From: Schlesneria paludicola DSM 18645
GTDB lineage: Bacteria > Planctomycetota > Planctomycetia > Planctomycetales > Planctomycetaceae
Direction: 5' to 3'
Assembly: GCF_000255655.1 (NCBI RefSeq)
Contig: NZ_JH636438.1
Span: 248,001-312,000, forward strand
DNA length: 64,000 nucleotides
Part shown: piece by piece, positions 1 to 8,670 of the stretch
How positions within the stretch are numbered: position 1 is the first letter of the stretch
Layout of the letters: each line of letters starts with the position of its first letter
The notes under the pieces: model-generated
Database searches by the model: none
The model's input: the letters and a program-made list of their open reading frames with translations, nothing else
What the model was told of the DNA's origin: nothing
Program-made: the position numbers and the translations under genes

Positions 1-999
1 CGCCGCCAGCATCCATCCGATGCTCAGCCAGCCATTTTGAAGCAGAACCAATCCGCCCAGCCAGCGTGGCAGCGAACGAACTCCCGGTGATTCGGCTCGT
101 GACGACATCACACTCGCCACGACAAAGTTTACGAGGATGATTGCTGTCAACAGCGTACTGAGAGATTGATCAAAACCTGCAAACGTGACGCTGCACAATC
201 GCGTGAGGACAATTGAGCCTGCGAGTTGCTGGGCCAGGATGGTTAACCCCGTCAACTTCAGCCGTTGATCCGAGCGATTGAGGCCAAGTCCGAAATGGAA
301 CGGAACCAGTCCCATGCGTGCCAGTTGGCTGACGATGATCAGTCCCGCGGCAAGTAAGATCATCTTCGAAGGCGCGCCAATCGAAGTCTGCTCGCCACCA
401 GGGGCGTAGGCGTCGACAAGGATCAGTCGGGTCGCATTCAACTGAGTTGTGCCCGTGCTATTCGCCATCAGCGCGATGCCATACCACATGAATGCCGAAG
501 ACAGCCAGCGGAGGCGGTCATCGACACGTTCGGTCTGGGCACCCGGGTGTCGGGTTGCGTCGCGCTCCCGAAGTCTTATCCCGCGCAACGCAAGGCTCAC
601 GATTTCGATCGACAGGCCCATCGTCAGGAAATCGTTTGCGCATGCGGCGAACATCAATCCGGCCAGCAAAAACAAGACGTATCCGCTTGATCCTGGCTCG
701 GTCCGTTCGTCGGTCGCCTGATCCCAGGTTGCGAGTCCCGCGAGAGCTCCAAATAACAGCACGACCCACTGCTCGGCCGCGGACAGGGTGTCCTGCGCCC
801 AGATCGATTCGGTGTCGCTATTGCCTGGAAGTACACCCTGCGACTGGCGTTCGAAGAGCAGAAATCCGGACGCCAGCACGAGTCCCAACAAGAGAAACGG
901 CCCATGAAGCGACTTTTCAGGGATCCTCAGCAACCGCGTTGTGATCATGTTCAGACTTGCCATCGCAAGTAAGATCATCGGCGGTAAGGGAAGCGGCAT
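1..999 (-). CDS. NADH-quinone oxidoreductase subunit N-like protein (partial)
   Basis: Membrane subunit of the proton-pumping NADH dehydrogenase (complex I) or a related antiporter-type protein; 333 residues are present and the C-terminal part runs off the left edge. The ATG at 999 is the first in frame after a TGA. Many hydrophobic helices are visible. Residues CANDFLTMGLSIEIVSLAL match the NuoN helix that carries the essential Glu, and GLIIVSQLARMGLVPFHF matches the NuoN helix before the conserved VPFH. At the place of the usual pumping Lys (FKxSxVPFH in NuoN) this protein has Arg, and the WTPDVYEG loop that normally follows VPFH is absent. It is therefore a divergent NuoN, possibly from an alternative complex I operon lying to the left. 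The family call is fairly safe; the role in pumping is inferred. Confidence 0.72.
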   Translation of the reverse strand, partial: MPLPLPPMILLAMASLNMITTRLLRIPEKSLHGPFLLLGLVLASGFLLFERQSQGVLPGNSDTESIWAQDTLSAAEQWVVLLFGALAGLATWDQATDERTEPGSSGYVLFLLAGLMFAACANDFLTMGLSIEIVSLALRGIRLRERDATRHPGAQTERVDDRLRWLSSAFMWYGIALMANSTGTTQLNATRLILVDAYAPGGEQTSIGAPSKMILLAAGLIIVSQLARMGLVPFHFGLGLNRSDQRLKLTGLTILAQQLAGSIVLTRLCSVTFAGFDQSLSTLLTAIILVNFVVASVMSSRAESPGVRSLPRWLGGLVLLQNGWLSIGWMLAA

Positions 1000-1276
1000 A
1001 GGGCAGCATCACGTTCAGATTCAACGAACAGACAAGACCAGCCGGTCATTCCAACTCGCAAAGGCCGGTTCAATCGAAGTCAACTCGCAGACGGCGTGCA
1101 ACGGGCCTGGAATCAAATGATGACCGCGATGTGACAGCAGTGTCTCGCCAAACAAGGTGAACAGCAAGCGCACCACGGTGACTGCTGGTGATGACTCCCG
1201 AAAGTTTGCGATTCCACTTATGCTGCACCGGATCGTGCAAGTCTGTTGGTGAACGGACGAAATCGCAAACGCTTTA

Positions 1277-2203
1277 ATGGAAGAGATCGGCCAAGAAGAA
1301 ATGACCTACTGTGGTGTGCTCAATGTTGACAAGCCAGCCGGGGTGACCTCACGTGACATTGTGAATCAGGTGGTTCGATTGGTTCGTCCCGCCAAAGCCG
1401 GCCATGCCGGTACCCTTGATCCATTGGCGACTGGCGTTTTGGTCGTGTGTGTCGGCCACGCCACACGGCTCATCAATCTTGTGCAGGAAGGACGTAAGCG
1501 ATACTTGGGCCGATTTGCACTCGGCCAAACCAGTGACACCGATGATGTGACGGGAAATCTTCAGGCGGGGGGTGACTGGAGTGGGATTACCAAAGCGCAG
1601 CTTCAGGCCGAATTGACGCAATTTGTTGGTCGCATTGATCAGACGCCTCCGCAGTTTTCGGCCGTGCACGTTCAAGGCCAGCGGGCTTACGATCTGGCAC
1701 GGCGCGGCGTGACGGTTGAGCTGGCTGCTCGGCCCGTCGACATTTTTTCGCTGGAACTGACGGCGTTTCAACCTCCCGAATTTGAATTGGACGTCATCTG
1801 TGGCGGCGGGACGTACATTCGGTCGATCGGCCGGGATTTGGGTGCCAGGCTGGGATGTGGCGCGCTAATGACCGACCTTCGGCGGCTTGCAGTTGGCCAC
1901 TATGAGATCGCCAATGCCGTCCAATCTGACCAGATTACGGCAGAATCGATTGGTCAAATGCTAAGATCACCGCTCGAAATTGTGTCACACCTGCCAAGAC
2001 GCGAGCTGACGCAGGCCGAGGCGATCGCCGTTCGCTGCGGGCAAAGCATCGCTGCTTCGGACCCCGCCACCAATGATTCCGATTTGAATCGGTTTGAACG
2101 CCGTACATCCCTCGTTGATTCGGAGGGCCAACTGGTGGGTGTTGGCGAACTGGATGCGGCGACGGAACGACTTCAGCCTCGCATCATCTTCCCGGCGTCG
2201 TAA
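1277..2203 (+). CDS. truB: tRNA pseudouridine(55) synthase TruB
   Basis: Converts U55 of the tRNA T-loop to pseudouridine in the cytoplasm. The TruB core is clear: GVLNVDKPAGVTSRD near the N-terminus, then GHAGTLDPLATGVLVV with the catalytic Asp at residue 48, and GGGTYIRSIGRDLG in the middle. At 308 residues it has the usual length with a short C-terminal extension. An internal ATG at 1301 (MTYCGVLN) is an equally good start and closer to the family's usual N-terminus. It stands alone, convergent with the gene to its right. A hairpin that contains its stop codon follows (2189-2216). Confidence 0.95.
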   Translation: MEEIGQEEMTYCGVLNVDKPAGVTSRDIVNQVVRLVRPAKAGHAGTLDPLATGVLVVCVGHATRLINLVQEGRKRYLGRFALGQTSDTDDVTGNLQAGGDWSGITKAQLQAELTQFVGRIDQTPPQFSAVHVQGQRAYDLARRGVTVELAARPVDIFSLELTAFQPPEFELDVICGGGTYIRSIGRDLGARLGCGALMTDLRRLAVGHYEIANAVQSDQITAESIGQMLRSPLEIVSHLPRRELTQAEAIAVRCGQSIAASDPATNDSDLNRFERRTSLVDSEGQLVGVGELDAATERLQPRIIFPAS

Positions 2204-2216
2204 CGTACGCCGGGAA
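2189..2216. terminator. Hairpin enclosing the truB stop codon
   Basis: A perfect 10-bp inverted repeat (TTCCCGGCGT / ACGCCGGGAA) has an 8-nt loop holding the TAA stop of truB. It lies between two convergent genes, so it could end transcripts from both sides. Neither strand shows a proper T-tract after the stem, so intrinsic termination is uncertain. Confidence 0.45.
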
Positions 2217-2239
2217 GCGAGTACTGCATCAAAACCAAC

Positions 2240-4147
2240 TTAGCCGTTGGCAGGTTCAAGCGCTGATGCCGAATCATCGAATTCGATCGACTCGAGCTGG
2301 TCGATCGGTACCAGATCCCGCAGGGGATGTGGTATCTCATCGAGCGGCAAGGGATCGCGTTTTGAACTTTCTGCACTCGGAACCCACGCAGATTTTCGAG
2401 TGACGGGTGATGACTCGCCACAATCGGCTTGAGCTTTCTCGACCGCGGACGCGGAAATCTGCAGCGGTGTGGCAATCGTATCTGGCAGCAGCGCGGGAGC
2501 CGCCAGAGGGAACTGATCGCGGTTGCCGCTTCGGCCCGTCATGGGTTTCCGATCCAGGACTTTTTGCGGTGGAGCGGGGTTTCCGACGTCGCGGAACCTG
2601 TTCGCATCAATCTTGAATTGAGGGTTTTTCGAAGAGGCCGGTCGTGCGACCACCGAGGTGGCGTGCGATGGCGGTGGCGCTGGTCGAGTAAATTCTGGTT
2701 TCGATTCGCTGACAGAGTTTTCGAGTCGTGCAGTGTCCGTAGGAGGAACTGGGATGCTTGTTGCTTGAGGCAAATTCGCTTTTGTTTCTTCAGACAGCGC
2801 CGTCGCGGTTTTTGGCACGACCAGTGAGGGCTGGGCGACCGCGACAGGAGGCGTCAAGATGCTCGGTGATGCTGACAGCGGAATGTCCGACTTTGGATTG
2901 GCGATTTGTGGCGGCTCGCTAGGTGATTCCACCACAGGTGCTTTGGGACGAATGCGATCACGATACAGAATCAACGCGTCGAGCGAATGGAACAGCGGTC
3001 CGCAATCGATCATCGTGTTCTGATGAGCCACCAGTTCTCGAGACAGCGTCCAGACCGCGTTGCGAACCCACGTTTCGTTCAAGCGTTCCTGCGGAAGGCT
3101 GATAGACAGGAACTCCATCGTGTGTCCGGTCGTATTGAATCGATTGTTGACGTCGTTGGTATGCATCTTCCCTTTGTACGATTCACTCGAGAATGAGCCG
3201 TCTTCATTCTGCAGTGAGCGTGCAAGTTCGATGTGCTGCCGAATTTTCCTGTCGGCTTGCAACCAGGCTCCACGCAATTTCCCCCCGTTTTGAAGGTACT
3301 TGTCACGGGCGCGCGTCAAAGCAAACAAGCGGTGATTTCCACCGCAGGGGGCTCCAACGACCGGTGCGTCTGATTCCATCTGAACCAGCCGTTCAATGCT
3401 CCAGGTTTCATTGTCCTTATTGAGCCAGACCGCGTCGGATTTGAGGTAGTGCTGCAGGGTCCACAGGACCCAGGTCACTTCTTCCTTGGTGTTGACTTCT
3501 TTCATCGTGTTATTGAGCAGGTCATTCAGCGTGACCACTTTTCCTTGCACATGGAATTTGTGATCCAGTGGCAAGTTCGAATGGGAAAGCAGAGCCAGGA
3601 ACTGTCCCGGATGACCTTCGAAGTAATACTTCTGTGTGTACGGATGGAACTTCGCACCGTGCGGCGTCAGCATCAGCCAAGGTTCGCCAGCGAACTTTGG
3701 CTCTGTCGTTGATAGCCACTGGATGGCGTTGATCTTTTCGGAACCGGACTTCAGCAGGGTTTCATTCCGCAGGGCCAGGATGCAGTGAAAAATCTGCCAT
3801 GGCGAATGCGGGTTGCTTCCTGTTGCAGTCAGATAGCGTTTGCTGGTGACCTCGATCGCGCGATCCAGCATCTGCTGAAACGGATCGACGGGTTGAGATT
3901 TCGCCGCGGCGCCCAATTCCGTCGTACCCGGCTGGTTCGCGGTGGCCGCCGTTGCCGGGACCGGTGCGGGGGCCAGCGACGGGGTGGGCGCAGGTGCCGG
4001 GGCTGGCGCCGAATTGTTCAAGAACTGTCGGGCGACGGACTTCGCACGGCCTACCTGCGCAATGGAATGCTCGGGCTCTGACATGACGCAGAGCAACCCA
4101 GCAATCAGTGCGGGCCTCAAGGCAGACCGAAAAACAAATTTTCGCAC
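2240..4147 (-). CDS. Secreted alpha-helical protein with squalene-cyclase-like repeats, unknown function
   Basis: A 635-residue exported protein. Residues 1-31 form a signal peptide ending near SIAQ. A low-complexity Pro/Ala stretch (about 44-70) follows, then a helical domain of roughly 320 residues, then a long Pro/Ser-rich tail with no recognisable domain. The helical domain contains LARSLQNEDGSFSSESYKG and an earlier WVLWTLQHYLKSD. These resemble the QNxDGSF repeats of the terpene-cyclase alpha/alpha toroid, a fold common in planctomycete secreted proteins. No DxDD-type cyclase motif is seen, so an enzymatic cyclase role is not supported. It is transcribed alone, divergent from the TrhO-RluA gene. 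The toroid assignment is inferred from motif resemblance. Confidence 0.7.
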   Translation of the reverse strand: MRKFVFRSALRPALIAGLLCVMSEPEHSIAQVGRAKSVARQFLNNSAPAPAPAPTPSLAPAPVPATAATANQPGTTELGAAAKSQPVDPFQQMLDRAIEVTSKRYLTATGSNPHSPWQIFHCILALRNETLLKSGSEKINAIQWLSTTEPKFAGEPWLMLTPHGAKFHPYTQKYYFEGHPGQFLALLSHSNLPLDHKFHVQGKVVTLNDLLNNTMKEVNTKEEVTWVLWTLQHYLKSDAVWLNKDNETWSIERLVQMESDAPVVGAPCGGNHRLFALTRARDKYLQNGGKLRGAWLQADRKIRQHIELARSLQNEDGSFSSESYKGKMHTNDVNNRFNTTGHTMEFLSISLPQERLNETWVRNAVWTLSRELVAHQNTMIDCGPLFHSLDALILYRDRIRPKAPVVESPSEPPQIANPKSDIPLSASPSILTPPVAVAQPSLVVPKTATALSEETKANLPQATSIPVPPTDTARLENSVSESKPEFTRPAPPPSHATSVVARPASSKNPQFKIDANRFRDVGNPAPPQKVLDRKPMTGRSGNRDQFPLAAPALLPDTIATPLQISASAVEKAQADCGESSPVTRKSAWVPSAESSKRDPLPLDEIPHPLRDLVPIDQLESIEFDDSASALEPANG

Positions 4148-4703
4148 AATAACTCCTGACCAATACAGACGCTTCGTCGTCTAATCTCATATCGGCATTC
4201 GGGCGAGCGCGAGCGTAGGCAGGCCACAAGACTGCGCCGCTCGGAATTCAGCCGATGCGATTGCGGCGACATTCTCGAACGGCCAGGAACTGCGGGAATC
4301 GGCACCAATCGCTGATGAAGTCATCCGCGATTGGGAATATACGTCAAAGGACGTGCTGGTTTTTCGGCAGTTGGCGAATGCGTCCACTACATGGTACGGG
4401 ACAAGTAGTGGATGCTTCGCAATCGTCATAGCTTGCCACGACAAAGTGTCACTGCAGAAGTGCCTGAAATGCAGCAATTGCCTGCAAATTCGATCGAGGC
4501 GGGAACACTTGTGCGGGTTTGTTGAGTGCGATTAGCAGTGCGGAATTGGCTCGATTGACGCCCTATGAGCTGGCGTCGCTCCTGACGGTTGGACGAGTTG
4601 CTCGCGATCCGTGGAAATGCGCTCTCACGCCAGACTTCCTCGTGCGGAAGACGGCCGCTACGTTACACACCGGGATGCCTGCCACTTGAGTTTAGAAACG
4701 CCT
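4148..4703. other. Intergenic region between divergent genes
   Basis: About 556 bases without a supported gene, lying between two divergently transcribed genes and so presumably holding both promoters. The only structure I noted is an 8-bp inverted repeat at 4383-4412. Short ORFs on both strands have no recognisable content. Confidence 0.5.
4383..4412. repeat. Inverted repeat TCCACTAC / GTAGTGGA
   Basis: Two perfect 8-bp arms are separated by 14 bases in the middle of the divergent promoter region. It could be an operator or a small hairpin. Nothing in the sequence says which gene it would serve. Confidence 0.35.
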
Positions 4704-6551
4704 ATGTCGACCTACACCAATATTGCCGCTTACAAATTCGCTCCACTACAGGAGTTGAAAGCGTTACGTGAACGACTGAGCGCTCTGTGCAAGGGGTGGC
4801 GGTTGAAGGGCACAATTCTGCTCAGCACCGAAGGGGTCAATCTGTTCGTTGCCGGAACTCGGGCCTCGATCGATTCGCTGCTTCAGGAGTTGCGCTCGGT
4901 TCCGGGACTTGAGCAGCTTGAGGTGAAATTCAGCGAAAGTGACGAGCAACCCTTCCGACGTATGCTCGTCAAAATCAAACGCGAAATCATTGCTTTCGGT
5001 GTGGAAGGTATCGACCCCGCCCGCAATCCCTCGCCAAAATTGAAGGCCCAGGAACTCAAACGCTGGCTCGACGAGGGGCGTTCGGTTGTTCTGCTGGATA
5101 CGCGCAACGACTATGAAGTTCAGCTGGGCACGTTCCAGAATTCGGTCAATTTGAAGATCGACCATTTCCGCGATTTTCCGCAGGCGGTGCAAAAACTTCC
5201 GGATTCTCTCAAGCAGCAGCCGATCGTGATGTTTTGCACCGGCGGAATTCGCTGCGAGAAGGCCGGGCCTTTCATGCAGCGCGAGGGGTTTGAACAGATC
5301 TTTCAACTCGATGGCGGCATCCTGAAATATTTCGAAGAATGCGGAGCGGACCATTACACGGGTGAATGCTTCGTGTTTGATCAGCGTGTCGGCGTCGATC
5401 CCAGTCTGCACGAAACTGAAACCACACAGTGCTTTGTGTGCCAGTCGCCGCTCAGTTCTGACGATCGAGCCGACGCTCGATTCATCGAAGGGAAATCGTG
5501 CCCATTCTGTTTTCAGCCACCTGACGAATTGCGCAACCAGTCGTTGATCGAGCGGCATGAATTGCTTCGCCGAATTGTTTCGCCGTTGCCAGGTAGTCAG
5601 CCTTACGAGAACCATCGTCCACTGAATGTTCCTGCCGAATTCGACGGGCGGACGATGCTCGATTTTCTGTCCACAATCTTCAGTCACATTCCAGCGGATG
5701 ACTGGAAACGCGCGTGCGACGAAGGTCGGCTGCGAAAACGACATGTGCCCAGACAAGGACGCACGTTAGAGGACGAATCATCGACACCTGTCGCCGGGGA
5801 CGCGATTGTGCGTGCGGGCGCTCAGTACTTTCATGTGCAGCCTGCTGCTCCAGAGCCCGATGTGAACGCGGAGATTCGAATTGTCCACGAAGACGAGGCG
5901 ATTCTGGTGGTTCACAAGCCAGCACCGCTTCCGATGCACCCGTGCGGCCGATTCAACCGAAACACGCTGCAACACATCCTTGGCAAGCTTTATCATCCTC
6001 AAAGCCCAAGACCTGCTCATCGCCTTGATGCAAACACCACCGGCCTGGTTCTATTCAGTCGCACGCGCCATTTCGCGCGAATATTGCAGGCACAGTTTGA
6101 TCCTAATCAAGGTGGGGGAATTGAAAAGCGCTATCTTGCGCGGGTGCAGGGGCATCCACCGCATGATCAGTTTCACTGTGACTTGCCAATTCAAGATGAA
6201 GCGAGCGAGCTGGGGTCTAGAGCGATTGACTTCGAGCACGGGCTTCCTGCACGAACTGAGTTTCGCGTGCTCGACCGGTATCCCGACGGGACCTCACTGT
6301 TAGAAGCCGTCCCGATCACAGGACGGACGAATCAGATCCGCGTTCATCTGTGGCATCTGGACTATGCCATTTGCGGCGATCCAACCTACCTGCCGAATCG
6401 CCGTCTCGGTGAGGTCCAGACCGCGGCGTTGGGCAGTGCACCGCTCTGCTTGTTCGCGCATCGAATCGCACTTGTGCACCCGCTGACGAGGCGGCGAGTC
6501 ACATTTGAGGCACCGCCTCCGTCGTGGTGTGAATCAGACGCCGGAAAATGA
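4704..6551 (+). CDS. TrhO-type rhodanese tRNA hydroxylase fused to RluA-type pseudouridine synthase
   Basis: A 615-residue fusion of two RNA-modifying enzymes. Residues 1-225 are a TrhO/YceA protein (prephenate-dependent tRNA U34 5-hydroxylation): an acylphosphatase-like N-terminal domain, then a rhodanese domain with the loop CTGGIRCEK (Cys178 and Cys184). Residues 240-270 carry a four-Cys cluster (C243, C246, C266, C269) likely to bind zinc. Residues 310-385 look like an S4-type RNA-binding segment. Residues 390-615 are an RluA-family synthase with HRLDANTTGLVLF (catalytic Asp442) and ITGRTNQIRVH. The ATG at 4704 (MSTYTNIAAYKF) matches TrhO starts; an in-frame ATG at 4611 would add 31 residues unlike the family. 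Target nucleotides of the RluA half cannot be read from sequence. Confidence 0.9.
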   Translation: MSTYTNIAAYKFAPLQELKALRERLSALCKGWRLKGTILLSTEGVNLFVAGTRASIDSLLQELRSVPGLEQLEVKFSESDEQPFRRMLVKIKREIIAFGVEGIDPARNPSPKLKAQELKRWLDEGRSVVLLDTRNDYEVQLGTFQNSVNLKIDHFRDFPQAVQKLPDSLKQQPIVMFCTGGIRCEKAGPFMQREGFEQIFQLDGGILKYFEECGADHYTGECFVFDQRVGVDPSLHETETTQCFVCQSPLSSDDRADARFIEGKSCPFCFQPPDELRNQSLIERHELLRRIVSPLPGSQPYENHRPLNVPAEFDGRTMLDFLSTIFSHIPADDWKRACDEGRLRKRHVPRQGRTLEDESSTPVAGDAIVRAGAQYFHVQPAAPEPDVNAEIRIVHEDEAILVVHKPAPLPMHPCGRFNRNTLQHILGKLYHPQSPRPAHRLDANTTGLVLFSRTRHFARILQAQFDPNQGGGIEKRYLARVQGHPPHDQFHCDLPIQDEASELGSRAIDFEHGLPARTEFRVLDRYPDGTSLLEAVPITGRTNQIRVHLWHLDYAICGDPTYLPNRRLGEVQTAALGSAPLCLFAHRIALVHPLTRRRVTFEAPPPSWCESDAGK

Positions 6552-6609
6552 AAACGCTCCGAGCAAGCGAGTTGCTCGAAGCGAAATATCTCATCGTGAT
6601 CAGTCGTTG

Positions 6610-8049
6610 TCAGTTTCCAAGCGAAGCTGTTCGTGGCACGGGCTGTTGTGCCGTTTGCGTCAGCGGCAGGAAACCCCATTGCGTTTCCTGGGCACGAACC
6701 ACGTAGAACTTGACTTGATGTGGTGAGTCGGCGGACACCGTCTGGCCACTCAGGTGGTTCATGATCCAGGTGATATTGTCGACGCTGATGGTTTCCCACT
6801 TATCCAAACCGACCAGGACGTCACCCTTTCGAATTCCGTTCGCTGCAGCCGGGCTGTCAGCTTTCACTTCGAGAATTCGCATTCCACCACGGTACTTCGT
6901 ATTTGATAGATGAGACTTCTGTTCGCTTGCTGGCAGATTGACCATTCGCAGTCCGAGCTGCGACCAGAACCGATCACTCTCGTCATTGTTCGCTCGCGAG
7001 GTCACCTGGACGTCACCGCTCAGTTGAGCACGTCCACCGGTGTACTGAGCCAATCCGAGCGACATCTTTTCGAGTTTGTCGTTTCGCAGGATGGTGATCT
7101 CGACTGATTCACCCACACGACGATGAAGAAGAGCTCGTTCCAGATCAACGGCGTCAACAACGTCGACGGATCCTGCTTTTGTGATGATGTCGCCGGCTCG
7201 GAAACCGGCCAGTGCCGCAGGACTGTTCGATTGGAATCCATCCACAATCAGCTTGCGATCTGACCCGGATTTGACATCCTTGGTGACGAGACCGTGAGAA
7301 TTGCGATCCAGGCTTTCGATACTCATCAACTTGGCAATGACTTTGCGAGCGTCATCGATGGGAATCGCGAAGCCAATCTTCTGCGAATTGGCGCGGATAG
7401 CGACGTTGATCCCGATCACTTCGCCGTCCATATTGATCAATGGTCCGCCGCTGTTGCCAGGATTGATTGCTGCATCGGTCTGAATCAGGTTCTTGTACGA
7501 GACGGTTTCGTTCGCTTCGACGTCGCGGCCGAGGTAGCTGATAATTCCCAGTGTAACGGTACCGTCATATCCAAAGGCATTTCCTATGGCGATGACGCGT
7601 TCGCTGAGCATCAGATCAGACGATGTTCCGCAAGGCATGACCTTGAACGGCTTCGACGGGCTGCCGTCAATCTTAATGATCGCCAGATCATGCTCGCGAT
7701 CAAACACGACTCGTTTCGCGATATAGCTGGATTTCATCCGGTTCTCGTCTTCGATATCGACTCGAATCGTGTCGACATCGGCGATGACGTGGTAATTCGT
7801 CACCATATAACCACGATCATCAATGATGATCCCGGTACCCATTCCATTGATCTTGCGAGCCTTTTCCGAGTTGAACACATGGTTCGTCGGAGTCGCGGCT
7901 TTTTCCGTATGAATGTTTCCTACGGAAGGAAGCGCGCGACGCACGGCTTTGACTTCCAGAGTCATTCTCTCGGATGCAGAGACCACAGCCGTTCCTGCGA
8001 GCAGGAACATGGCACTCCACAGCTTGCAGATATAAAGACGTTTTGTCAT
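6610..8049 (-). CDS. HtrA/DegP-type trypsin-like serine protease with PDZ domains
   Basis: Envelope quality-control protease of 479 residues. A signal peptide (about 1-26, ending VVSA) leads to a trypsin-like domain. The catalytic triad is visible: His87 in TNYHVIAD, Asp121 in EHDLAIIKI and Ser200 in NPGNSGGPL. Two PDZ-like regions follow, one with GFQSNSPAALAGFRAGDIITKAG and a second with ADSPAAANGIRKGDVLVGL. The ATG at 8049 starts directly with a signal peptide; an in-frame start at 8097 would add 16 unlikely residues. It is monocistronic, with more than 600 bases of non-coding DNA upstream. The HtrA call is secure; substrates are unknown. Confidence 0.92.
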   Translation of the reverse strand: MTKRLYICKLWSAMFLLAGTAVVSASERMTLEVKAVRRALPSVGNIHTEKAATPTNHVFNSEKARKINGMGTGIIIDDRGYMVTNYHVIADVDTIRVDIEDENRMKSSYIAKRVVFDREHDLAIIKIDGSPSKPFKVMPCGTSSDLMLSERVIAIGNAFGYDGTVTLGIISYLGRDVEANETVSYKNLIQTDAAINPGNSGGPLINMDGEVIGINVAIRANSQKIGFAIPIDDARKVIAKLMSIESLDRNSHGLVTKDVKSGSDRKLIVDGFQSNSPAALAGFRAGDIITKAGSVDVVDAVDLERALLHRRVGESVEITILRNDKLEKMSLGLAQYTGGRAQLSGDVQVTSRANNDESDRFWSQLGLRMVNLPASEQKSHLSNTKYRGGMRILEVKADSPAAANGIRKGDVLVGLDKWETISVDNITWIMNHLSGQTVSADSPHQVKFYVVRAQETQWGFLPLTQTAQQPVPRTASLGN

Positions 8050-8670
8050 GAAAAGTCTACTCGTGGGCGCTGAGGTCGGACAATGGTTGATGTTCACAAA
8101 GCGTCTGCCACACTCCCTCGATTCGTTCCGGAGGACGGTCCTTCATCTCCGTTAGGCTTCAGCATCGACGAATCACCTGAAACCGCTTGAAACCCAGCCC
8201 GTTAGACGTGAACAGCTTGCCCATTCCTACGAAGTGGAAAACAGCGAAACTATGCCACTGACTCGAACGTCAGTTCCGACTTCTGCCCGACATCCCGCGA
8301 GTTGACTCAAGTGGGACGAGTAAGTGCGATCGTCTTGCGCAAGTTGGCATGGATGTGCGGCGTAAAACGCCGATGTGAGACGAAAGAATTCGTCCGACTC
8401 AAGCTTCTGCGTCAAGTGTTGCGGTTGTTCGGGCGGGGTGCTCGTCGCAGGAAAAAAAGCGAGAAATTGCGAAACTCACGTAGCGGCAGATCTTGCAGAT
8501 TCGGTCGCCCGAAATTGGGGGCCCGCACGAGAGACGCGGGTTGCCAGCGACGTGTCGTCGTCGCTCGTGGGGCACGTATCCAAAAAGAAATCGAGGCCAA
8601 CACCACCGTTTGTGGCATTGGCCTCGATATTTGAGTTTACGGAGTCTGCCGATCGCGACCGTATTCCGAC
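8050..8670. other. Intergenic region with a terminator near its right end
   Basis: About 620 bases without a convincing gene. Several overlapping plus-strand ORFs (about 8300-8690) have arginine-rich, non-conserved-looking translations and no ribosome-binding site. The only clear element is the hairpin at 8581-8628. Confidence 0.5.
8581..8628 (-). terminator. Rho-independent terminator of the DUF1501 gene
   Basis: On the minus strand an 11-bp perfect stem (ATCGAGGCCAA / TTGGCCTCGAT, 8590-8600 and 8618-8628) with a 17-base loop is followed at once by TTCTTTTT. It lies 43 bases beyond the stop codon of the minus-strand DUF1501 gene. Confidence 0.75.

Noticed and set aside
4764-5756. A 330-residue open frame on the minus strand inside the TrhO-RluA gene
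   Set aside because: The plus strand has clear catalytic motifs and family-length protein; the minus frame shows no motif and arises from codon bias.
7294-8073. A 259-residue open frame on the plus strand opposite the HtrA gene
   Set aside because: The minus strand encodes an intact serine protease triad; the opposite frame has no recognisable content.
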